Shown here: piece after piece, positions 29,496 through 35,000 of the stretch
How the letters are laid out: each line of letters opens with the position of its first letter
How positions within the stretch are numbered: position 1 is the first letter of the stretch
Assembly (NCBI GenBank): GCA_032027045.1
Contig: JAVSMU010000001.1
Coordinates: 627,846 to 662,845, forward strand
Direction of reading: 5' to 3'
Source: Truepera sp.
Lineage (GTDB): Bacteria; Deinococcota; Deinococci; Deinococcales; Trueperaceae
Length of the DNA: 35,000 nucleotides
The notes under the pieces: model-generated
Told to the model about the DNA's origin: nothing
The model's input: only the letters and a program-made list of their open reading frames with translations
The model's database searches: none
Made by a program: the position numbers and the translations under genes

Positions 29496-30449
29496 TCAGT
29501 CGACGTCGCGCCTCAGGAACCACCAGTACAGGATCACGCCGAACAGGACCGAGTAACCCGCCATCACGAGCGCCGAGTGGCCCAAGCTCAGACCAGTGCC
29601 CAGCATGCTGTTCAGTGGGCCCAGATCGGACAGGTCGCCCTGACCCACCACCTGTCCTAGCCACGTGCCGGCCGGCCTGCGCCCCGGCGCGTAGAGGTTC
29701 GCCGTGAAGAAGTACTTGGGGAGGGCTTGCCACACCTGCTGCAGGTGCAGGGCCTGGAACAAGGCGTTGATGCGGTTGAGGGGCTGCAACTGCGAGATCG
29801 TGTTGATGACGGCGTAGATGGCCTCCAGCAGGCTGGGCAGGAACAGCACCATCACCACCCCGAGCACGCCGGACCTGACCAGCGTGATGAACAAGAACGC
29901 GAGGAGCACGGGCGCGAGCAACTGCGCCGCCTGCAGGGCGTATAGACCGACGAGGGGAAGCCAGTCGCCTCCGAACTCGGTTGGGAGGAAGGTGGTGCCG
30001 AGCGCCCCGAAGAGGAAGCCAGAGACCCCGGCGCCGGCCATGAGGACGGCAAGGGCACCCAGCGCGACGACAACTTTGCCGGTCATTACGGCCCACCGCG
30101 AGGGCTGCAACACCAGCACGGTCTTCCACATGTTCTGCGACCGCTCGTCGCCTATCAGCAGTGCGGCGATGAGCGTGACCGCCACGATGTAAAGCGTCGG
30201 GCTGGTGTAGGCGGGCCCCGTGAGCGCCAACCGGGCCAGGCCGATGGGCGAGGCGAAGGCCTGTAACGCCTGATCGATGGTGCCCGCCTCGTTGGCGAAC
30301 GACCCGGACAGGTTCGCGAACAGCACCCGTGCCACGATGAGCGCCAGGACGGGCAGCAACACCCAGAAGAGCACCGCCAGCACGTACAACCGACGCTTGC
30401 GGAGCACCTTGAAGGTCTCGGCGCGGATGACGTTCATCACCTGACTCAC
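29496..30449 (-). CDS. ABC-2 type transporter permease
   Basis: This 317-residue permease has the ABC-2 layout. A cytoplasmic start MNVIRAETFKVLRKRRLYVL leads into the first helix (about 25-45). A large extracytoplasmic loop follows, and then a second helix with LIAALLIGDERSQNMWKTVLVLQPSRW (split at ERSQNM), the conserved cytoplasmic amphipathic segment of this family. Four more helices follow, and the end is YWWFLRRDVD. It starts at ATG 30449, overlapping the stop of its ATPase partner as ATGA, so the two are made together. Substrate cannot be told from sequence; relatives export lipids, polysaccharides, antibiotics or peptides. Confidence 0.88.
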   Translation of the reverse strand: MSQVMNVIRAETFKVLRKRRLYVLAVLFWVLLPVLALIVARVLFANLSGSFANEAGTIDQALQAFASPIGLARLALTGPAYTSPTLYIVAVTLIAALLIGDERSQNMWKTVLVLQPSRWAVMTGKVVVALGALAVLMAGAGVSGFLFGALGTTFLPTEFGGDWLPLVGLYALQAAQLLAPVLLAFLFITLVRSGVLGVVMVLFLPSLLEAIYAVINTISQLQPLNRINALFQALHLQQVWQALPKYFFTANLYAPGRRPAGTWLGQVVGQGDLSDLGPLNSMLGTGLSLGHSALVMAGYSVLFGVILYWWFLRRDVD

Positions 30450-31357
30450 GACGGCCGCCCCTTCGTGTTCACGAGCCTCAGGTAAGCGGCCTCGAGGTTG
30501 TCGCCGTGCTCCGCGGCGGACAGCACCTTGACCCCCCTGTTGCTCAGGTCCATGAGCAGGTCCTCGGCGCGCTCTTTGGGCACCTCGACGTCTGCGCCGT
30601 CCGTTCCGTGTCGGCTGAACTCGTAACCGAGGTCTTCGAGGGCCCGGAGCAGGGCCGCCTGGTCCGACGCCCGCAAGGAGTAGCGCAGCTGGCGACCGTC
30701 CATCCGGTTCAGGAGTTCCGACAGCGTGCCGTCGAACCCCAGCACGCCCTTGTCGATGGCGAGGACGCGGTCCACCAGTTTCTCGACCTCCGCGAGGATG
30801 TGGCTCGACACGAGCACGGTGACCCCACCTGCGGCAACGGACCTCAAGGACTCGCGGAACTCCGCGATGCCGGTGGGGTCGAGCCCGTTGGTGGGTTCGT
30901 CGAGCAGCAGCACCTCCGGCCGCGAAAGCAGGGCGCGCGCCAGCGCGAGCCGCTGCCGCATGCCTTGTGAGTAGGCCTTCACCTTCTTGCCGGCGGCGTC
31001 TTGCATGTGCACGAAGGCGAGCACCTCGTCCACGCGCGCGCGGGGCACGTCGCCGTGGATGAGTGCCGCGTGACGGAGGTTGTTGCGGCCGCTGAGGTAA
31101 GGGTAGAAGCTGGGCTCCTCGATCATGGTGCCCACGCGCCTCAGGTTGGGTCCAGGTACGCCCTCACCCAGGACCTGACAACTGCCCCCACTGGGGCGCA
31201 CCAGGCCCGCCAGCATCCGCAGCGTGGTCGTCTTCCCGGCGCCGTTCGGGCCGAGGAAGCCGACGATCTCGCCGTGCTCGATCTCGAAGCTGACGTGTGA
31301 CACCGCCTCGGCGCTGCCGTAGCGCTTCGTGAGGTCGGTGGCGGAGATAGCGATCAT
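30446..31357 (-). CDS. ABC transporter ATP-binding protein
   Basis: This 303-residue ATPase pairs with the downstream ABC-2 permease. Walker A is [18 protein letters not shown], the Q-loop region is GTMIEEPSFYPYLSGRNNL, the signature is YSQGMRQRLALA (SQGMRQR in place of LSGGQ, typical of ABC-2 exporters), Walker B is LLLDEPTNGLDPTG, and the H-loop is LVSSHILAEVE. About 90 residues follow the ATPase core and could bind regulatory partners. ATG 31357 overlaps the stop of gpsA as ATGA, and its own stop overlaps the permease start. gpsA, ATPase and permease are therefore one translationally coupled unit, although only the last two share a process. Confidence 0.93.
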   Translation of the reverse strand: MIAISATDLTKRYGSAEAVSHVSFEIEHGEIVGFLGPNGAGKTTTLRMLAGLVRPSGGSCQVLGEGVPGPNLRRVGTMIEEPSFYPYLSGRNNLRHAALIHGDVPRARVDEVLAFVHMQDAAGKKVKAYSQGMRQRLALARALLSRPEVLLLDEPTNGLDPTGIAEFRESLRSVAAGGVTVLVSSHILAEVEKLVDRVLAIDKGVLGFDGTLSELLNRMDGRQLRYSLRASDQAALLRALEDLGYEFSRHGTDGADVEVPKERAEDLLMDLSNRGVKVLSAAEHGDNLEAAYLRLVNTKGRPS

Positions 31358-32358
31358 TCGGCCTTCTCCGCCCGGGTCATCAGGCTCTCTATCGCGTCCT
31401 CCGGGTTCTTGCCCTCGAAGACTACACGGTACACCTCGTTGCTGATGGGGAGCTCGACTTCGGCCGCGGCCTTGCTCTCGTGGATCGCCTGCACTGTGGG
31501 TATGCCCTCCGCCGTCAGGCCGCTCGCCTCGAGTTCGGCCAGCGTGGCGCCGCGGGCCAGGCGAGCGCCCGCGCGGTGGTTGCGCGACGTCTCGCCCGCG
31601 CAGGTGGCCACGAGGTCGCCGACCCCGGCGAGGCCGTAGAACGTGCTCGTGTGACCTCCAAGGCGTGTTCCCAGGCGCACCATCTCCGCCAGCCCGCGCG
31701 TGATGATCGAGGCCTTGGTGTTGTCGCCCAGACCGAGGCCGTCGCTGACGCCACAGGCCAGCGCGATGACGTTCTTGAGGGCGCCCGCGATCTCGACGCC
31801 GGCGACGTCCGCGCTCGTATACACCCTGAAAGTGGGTTGTTGCAGGAGCCGTTGCACGTTCCGCGCAAGCCGGACGTCACTGCTGGCCACGGTGGTCGCG
31901 GCGGGTTTGCCCTCCGCGATCTCGGCTGCAAGGTTCGGCCCCGAGAGGGCGGCAAGTGGCGTGCTGGGCAGAAACTCGGCCGCGACCTCCGTCAGCCGTT
32001 TGAACGTGGCGATCTCGAGCCCCTTCGAACAACTGACGACTGCGGCTGCGGCGCCTGCCCCGCGCATGCGGTCGCACACGCTCCTGAAGGCGCGAGACGG
32101 CACCGCCAGGAAGGTGACGGGTTGATCGGCGAGTGCCGCGACGAGGTCCGCCGTGGCCGTAACGCCCGGACCCACTTCGACGCCGGGAAGGTACTCGTCG
32201 TTGCGCCCGGTGCCGTTGATGACGTCGGCGAGGCCCTGGCGGTTTGCCCACAGGGTCACGCGGTGGCCGTTCCGGGCGAACAAGGAGGCGAGGACGGTGC
32301 CCCACGCACCGGCCCCCAGGACCGTTAGAGGAGGTTGAGCGGATGCTGCGCAAGACAT
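31354..32358 (-). CDS. gpsA: NAD(P)H-dependent glycerol-3-phosphate dehydrogenase
   Basis: This 334-residue GpsA reduces dihydroxyacetone phosphate to sn-glycerol 3-phosphate, the backbone precursor of phospholipids. The nucleotide-binding loop is LGAGAWGTVLASLFARNGH. Conserved stretches include SCSKGLEIAT, ALSGPNLAAEIAEGKPAATT, and the catalytic-lysine segment GALKNVIALACGVSDGLGLGDN (split after ACGVSD), followed by MVRLGTRLGG and GLAGVGDLVATCAGETSRN. ATG 32358 is six bases after a TACGCT box and lacks a Shine-Dalgarno, so the message is likely leaderless. A longer open frame runs to 32640 but contains the divergent promoter of the next gene, so I reject it. The stop overlaps the ABC ATPase start. 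Confidence 0.95.
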   Translation of the reverse strand: MSCAASAQPPLTVLGAGAWGTVLASLFARNGHRVTLWANRQGLADVINGTGRNDEYLPGVEVGPGVTATADLVAALADQPVTFLAVPSRAFRSVCDRMRGAGAAAAVVSCSKGLEIATFKRLTEVAAEFLPSTPLAALSGPNLAAEIAEGKPAATTVASSDVRLARNVQRLLQQPTFRVYTSADVAGVEIAGALKNVIALACGVSDGLGLGDNTKASIITRGLAEMVRLGTRLGGHTSTFYGLAGVGDLVATCAGETSRNHRAGARLARGATLAELEASGLTAEGIPTVQAIHESKAAAEVELPISNEVYRVVFEGKNPEDAIESLMTRAEKAE

Positions 32359-32364
32359 GTGCTC

Positions 32365-32387
32365 AGCGTACCAACTGGTGATATGCT
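32365..32387. promoter_or_regulatory. Divergent promoters of gpsA and the FmdB-like gene
   Basis: The minus-strand TACGCT (32370-32365) ends six bases before the gpsA start. The plus-strand TGATATGCT (32379-32387) is an extended -10 for the FmdB-like gene, which has a leader of about 50 bases and a true Shine-Dalgarno. The two -10 boxes are 11 bases apart, so the two promoters overlap. Confidence 0.6.
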
Positions 32388-32445
32388 CGCGTTTGTTGCC
32401 GAAGCGCGGCCCCGTGCGCGGGGCGGCTCGGCCTGCGGAGGAGAA

Positions 32446-32772
32446 ATGCCGATCTACCTTTACCGGAACCTTGCTACGGGCGACACGTTCGAGTACGAGC
32501 AGAAGATTACGGAACCGGCGTTCACCAAGCACCCGGAGACCGGCGAACCCGTCAAGCGTCTGATCCAACCCGTCGGAATCGTGTTCAAAGGTTCGGGCTT
32601 CTACGTCAACGATACCCGCAAGAGCGATAAGGCCGTGCACAAGGCCAAGGCCACCGATACAGACGGGAAGCCCACTGCGAAGGGCGACGCAGCGCCGGCC
32701 GGCAGTGGCAGCGCTCCGACGAGTGCGCCCAGCACGACGAGCGCGGCCGGAACCGCGACTGACGGCGCCTGA
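32446..32772 (+). CDS. FmdB-like protein lacking zinc ligands
   Basis: This 108-residue protein has the FmdB-family frame: MPIYLYRNLATGDTFEYEQK at the start and GEPVKRLIQPVGIVFKGSGFYVND (split after RLIQPVG) in the middle. Typical FmdB domains carry two CxxC pairs that bind zinc. Here the first pair is replaced by NLATG and the second by HPETG, leaving no cysteines at all. The C-terminal 45 residues are low-complexity and Ser/Thr/Ala/Gly-rich (SAPTSAPSTTSAAGTATDGA), probably disordered. ATG 32446 has GGAGGAG at 32437-32442 or so. The fold may survive without metal. Function of the family is not settled. Confidence 0.82.
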   Translation: MPIYLYRNLATGDTFEYEQKITEPAFTKHPETGEPVKRLIQPVGIVFKGSGFYVNDTRKSDKAVHKAKATDTDGKPTAKGDAAPAGSGSAPTSAPSTTSAAGTATDGA

Positions 32773-32784
32773 TTCATCGGCCCG

Positions 32785-33564
32785 TCATTTCTTGACGAAG
32801 CGGACCTCGAAGAGCACCGGCCAGAGCTTGCCGGTGAGCAGGAAGTTCTGGCTCCCGGGCTCGTAAGCTATGCCGTTGAGCACGGCGGAACGGCCTACCA
32901 CGCCCGCCAGCCGCCTTAGCGGCGAGGCGTCGATGAGCGCCGTGACGGTGCCCGACGTCGGGTCGATCTCGAGCACCTCGTCCGTTGCCCAGACGTTGGC
33001 GTAGACCGCTCCGCCAACGCACTCCAGTTCGTTGAGCCGGGGGACCCGCTTGCCGTCGAGCTTCACCTCCACTGCGCCGATCACCTCGAAGCTGACGGGA
33101 TCACGCTGCGTTAGTTCGGCGCTGCCGTCGCTCATCCAGAGCGCCCGCCCGTCATAGCAGAGGCCCCAACCCTCGCCTTCGTAGGCGGTCTCCCCGGTCG
33201 GCTCGAAGGTCTCAAGGTCGTAACGCAACAGTAGTTGGTTCTGCCAGGTGAGCTGGAGAAGCTCGTCTCCGACCAACGCCAGGCCCTCCCCGAAGACGTC
33301 ATTGGCTAAGTCCCGTTGTCGGACCACCTCGCCCTCCAACGTCGTCTGCCGCAGGCTGGAGCGGCCCAGCAGGCCGGTACTCTCGTAGAGGTACCCGTCG
33401 TGCCACAAGAGGCCCTGGGTGAAGGCCTGGTCGTCGTGCCGGTGCTGGGCGACGACCTCAACGCCGAGGCGCTCGGCGGTTTGGCCACCGCAGCCGGAGA
33501 GCAGGAGCGCGCAGGCCGCGAGGAGAGCGCAGGCCGGCGCTAGTGGCGCGCGTGCCCTCCTCAC
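32785..33564 (-). CDS. Glutamine cyclotransferase-like lipoprotein
   Basis: This is a 259-residue exported protein. The N-terminus is short and basic, then hydrophobic, ending in a lipobox LLLSGCGG. The mature part resembles the glutaminyl-peptide cyclotransferase beta-propeller: HDDQAFTQGLLWHDGYLYEST, LANDVFGEGLALVGDELLQLTW (broken as LANDVFGEGLALV and GDELLQLTW), LNELECVGGAVYANVWATDEVLEIDP (broken after YANVW) and LNGIAYEPGSQNFLLTGKLWP. These proteins turn N-terminal glutamine into pyroglutamate. Start GTG 33564 overlaps the tmk stop as GTGA, which makes the shorter start much more likely than one near 33660. Lipid anchoring is inferred from the lipobox. Confidence 0.85.
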   Translation of the reverse strand: MRRARAPLAPACALLAACALLLSGCGGQTAERLGVEVVAQHRHDDQAFTQGLLWHDGYLYESTGLLGRSSLRQTTLEGEVVRQRDLANDVFGEGLALVGDELLQLTWQNQLLLRYDLETFEPTGETAYEGEGWGLCYDGRALWMSDGSAELTQRDPVSFEVIGAVEVKLDGKRVPRLNELECVGGAVYANVWATDEVLEIDPTSGTVTALIDASPLRRLAGVVGRSAVLNGIAYEPGSQNFLLTGKLWPVLFEVRFVKK

Positions 33565-34226
33565 TCGATGACCTCTTTGCGTGTGAAAAGCGGAGCGACC
33601 GCCCGCCAGACGGCGTCCGCCAGGCTTTCCGGGGCGGTGTCGGCGTCGATTCGCACCCACCTACCGCCGGACTGGGCCTGGGACTGCGCGACGAACCCCT
33701 CGCGCACGCGGTGGTGGAAGTCGAGCCCCGCCGCTTCGAGGCGGTCGTGTACCGCCCGCCCCGACGCACGCGCAAGCCCGAGGCCGGGATCGATGTCGAG
33801 CAGGACCGTGAGGTCCGGAGTGAGCCCGTCCGCCACGCGCCGGTTGAGGCTCTCCACGAGCTGCAGGTCGAGGCCCCGGCCGTAGCCCTGGTAGGCCACC
33901 GAGGCGGCGGTGAAGCGGTCGCAGACGACGTCCTTGCCGGCCGCCAGGGCCGGCGCTATCACGTCTCTCACGTGTTGCGCCCGCGCAGCCGAGTAGAGGA
34001 GGAACTCCGCCAACGCGTCGACCTTCAGCCGTGGATCGAGAACGACTTCACGGACGGCCTCGCCAAGGGGGGTGCCACCCGGCTCACGGGTGAAGAGGGG
34101 TTCGATACCTGCGGCAAGCAGCCTTTCCTTCAGGAGTAGGAGCTGTGAGGACTTGCCGGCGCCCTCGGGGCCCTCGAACACCACGAAGCGGCCGCGGGCT
34201 TCCGGGGCCGGCCGGGCCGGGGGCAT
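33561..34226 (-). CDS. tmk: Thymidylate kinase
   Basis: This 221-residue dTMP kinase supplies dTDP for DNA synthesis. The P-loop is VFEGPEGAGKSSQLLLLKE, followed by the DR(F/Y/H) region in VVCDRFTAASVAYQGYGRGL and TREPGGTPLGEAVREVVL, the dTMP-binding stretch (REPGG). The lid region is DRLEAAGLDFHHRVREGF, with arginines that close over ATP. Length and order are standard. ATG 34226 overlaps the stop of the NIF3-like gene as ATGA, and the tmk stop overlaps the cyclotransferase-like gene. The three genes are thus one coupled operon with the leaderless promoter before the NIF3-like gene. Confidence 0.96.
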   Translation of the reverse strand: MPPARPAPEARGRFVVFEGPEGAGKSSQLLLLKERLLAAGIEPLFTREPGGTPLGEAVREVVLDPRLKVDALAEFLLYSAARAQHVRDVIAPALAAGKDVVCDRFTAASVAYQGYGRGLDLQLVESLNRRVADGLTPDLTVLLDIDPGLGLARASGRAVHDRLEAAGLDFHHRVREGFVAQSQAQSGGRWVRIDADTAPESLADAVWRAVAPLFTRKEVIE

Positions 34227-34984
34227 CAGAGGCCGGTGGGCAGCAAGATGAACTCGACCTCGAGGCCGAAGCGTTCCTTGAGCTGCCGCCCCAGCAAGTT
34301 GACGCCGACGGTCTCGGTCATGTAGTGACCCCCGAACATGCCGTTGATGCCCCGCTCGAAGGCGTGATAGAAGACCTCGTGCCGCGGCTCTCCCGTGAGG
34401 AACGCATCGAGGCCCTCTTCTGCGGCGGCCACGAGGTCCCAAGCGGCGCCGCCCGACACGATGCCCAAGCTGGCCACGGGATCGGGGCCACCGGCGTGGA
34501 CGAGCACCTGTTCGCCGAGCTTCGCCTCGATCTCCTCGGCAAGCGCGCGCAGGGACTTGGGCTCGGCGAACTCGCCCTTCACGCCGATGGCCAACCCTCG
34601 GTGGAGGCCGAATGGCTGCAACTCTTGCATCTCGAGTTCGCGCGCCAGTCCCCAGTTGTTGCCCACCTCCCGGTGCGCGTCTAGCGGGAGGTGACTGGCG
34701 TACAGGTTGATGTCGTGGTCGAGCAGGAACTTGACGCGCGCCCGGTGCATGCCGGTGATCGCCTCGGGACGGCCCCAGAAGAGTCCGTGGTGGACGATGA
34801 GCATGTCGGCACCTTTGGTAGCGGCCTGCTCGAAGGTGTTCATGGCGGCGTCGACCGCCAAAGCGACCTTGGTCACCTCCGAGGAGCCCTCCACTTGGAG
34901 GCCGTTGAGGCTGGCGTCGGCGGCAGCGAAGCCGCTGGTGTCTAGGTACTCGTCGAGCCAGGCAACTAGTTCGTCACGGTTCAT
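34226..34984 (-). CDS. NIF3/DUF34-family dinuclear metal-centre protein
   Basis: This 252-residue NIF3-like protein has the first metal motif in MLIVHHGLFWGRPE (paired histidines), a conserved YASHLPLDAHREVGNNWGLA region with further ligands, and the C-terminal GGHYMTETVGVNLLG with His and Glu ligands. Family members form hexameric toroids with two metal ions per subunit, and their physiological role is not settled. The length matches the short form without an inserted domain. ATG 34984 lies six bases after TAGGCT on the minus strand with no Shine-Dalgarno, so this is the leaderless first gene of the operon with tmk and the cyclotransferase-like lipoprotein. Confidence 0.93.
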   Translation of the reverse strand: MNRDELVAWLDEYLDTSGFAAADASLNGLQVEGSSEVTKVALAVDAAMNTFEQAATKGADMLIVHHGLFWGRPEAITGMHRARVKFLLDHDINLYASHLPLDAHREVGNNWGLARELEMQELQPFGLHRGLAIGVKGEFAEPKSLRALAEEIEAKLGEQVLVHAGGPDPVASLGIVSGGAAWDLVAAAEEGLDAFLTGEPRHEVFYHAFERGINGMFGGHYMTETVGVNLLGRQLKERFGLEVEFILLPTGL

Positions 34985-34990
34985 GCGGCA

Positions 34991-34996
34991 AGCCTA
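34991..34996 (-). promoter_or_regulatory. Leaderless-type -10 box of the NIF3-tmk operon
   Basis: TAGGCT on the minus strand ends six bases before ATG 34984. The window stops soon after it, so no upstream element can be judged. Confidence 0.55.
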
Positions 34997-35000
34997 ACGC

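Noticed and set aside
32359-32640. An upstream extension of gpsA by up to 94 residues
   Set aside because: It would run through the divergent promoter and into the FmdB-like gene, and the family starts at the nucleotide-binding strand just after ATG 32358.

Overview
The window is GC-rich bacterial chromosome, tightly packed with genes on both strands. It has no rRNA, tRNA, CRISPR array or insertion sequence that I can recognise. Gene content fits the phylum Deinococcota: a DUF3084 coiled-coil membrane protein, a homodimeric-type AceE next to AceF, and a rhodanese-type sulfurtransferase. The promoter grammar fits too. Ten genes carry a TANNNT box 6 to 8 bases before the start codon with no Shine-Dalgarno sequence, the leaderless pattern known from Deinococcus. 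A Truepera-like lineage is my best guess. It is an inference from gene content and style, not from any alignment.

Layout. Bases 1-2900 look accessory: the end of an AbiE-type toxin-antitoxin pair (AbiEi cut by the window edge, AbiEii complete), a structured non-coding gap, and three small membrane proteins. Bases 3024-6057 hold a minus-strand cluster of a secreted cupredoxin-like protein, a sensor-less histidine kinase, a NarL/LuxR-type response regulator and a DUF302 protein. Bases 6213-8188 hold a DegV fatty-acid-binding protein and a TerC/Alx membrane protein preceded by a manganese-type (yybP-ykoY) riboswitch. Bases 8310-12072 hold a class V aminotransferase of the cysteine desulfurase type, a MATE/MOP-like membrane protein and a winged-helix regulator with four C-terminal cysteines.

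Bases 12222-17407 hold a lipoprotein, a short tandem-repeat patch, a succinate-semialdehyde dehydrogenase-like operon, a LysA-like decarboxylase, a membrane protein and an MTA/SAH nucleosidase. Bases 17403-22042 hold a second tandem-repeat patch, a CG-centred dyad that may be an operator, the aceE-aceF pyruvate dehydrogenase operon and a strong hairpin after it. Bases 22116-25259 hold an LptB-like ATPase with an unusual repeat-encoded N-terminus, the DUF3084 protein and MscL.

Bases 25323-28559 hold a single-domain response regulator, a SpoU-type RNA methyltransferase, the sulfurtransferase and a PAS-like/GGDEF protein. Bases 28644-32358 hold a second TerC protein and a coupled gpsA-ABC transporter operon. 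Bases 32446-35000 hold an FmdB-like protein lacking its zinc ligands and an overlapping operon of a NIF3-like protein, thymidylate kinase and a glutamine cyclotransferase-like lipoprotein.

The most useful non-coding observations are the riboswitch with a promoter box placed to start transcription at its first helix, the leaderless-promoter pattern, and the dyads and hairpins around the cupredoxin/two-component cluster. No wholly new multi-gene system is proven here. The cupredoxin/kinase/regulator/DUF302 cluster is the best candidate for an uncharacterised regulatory unit.
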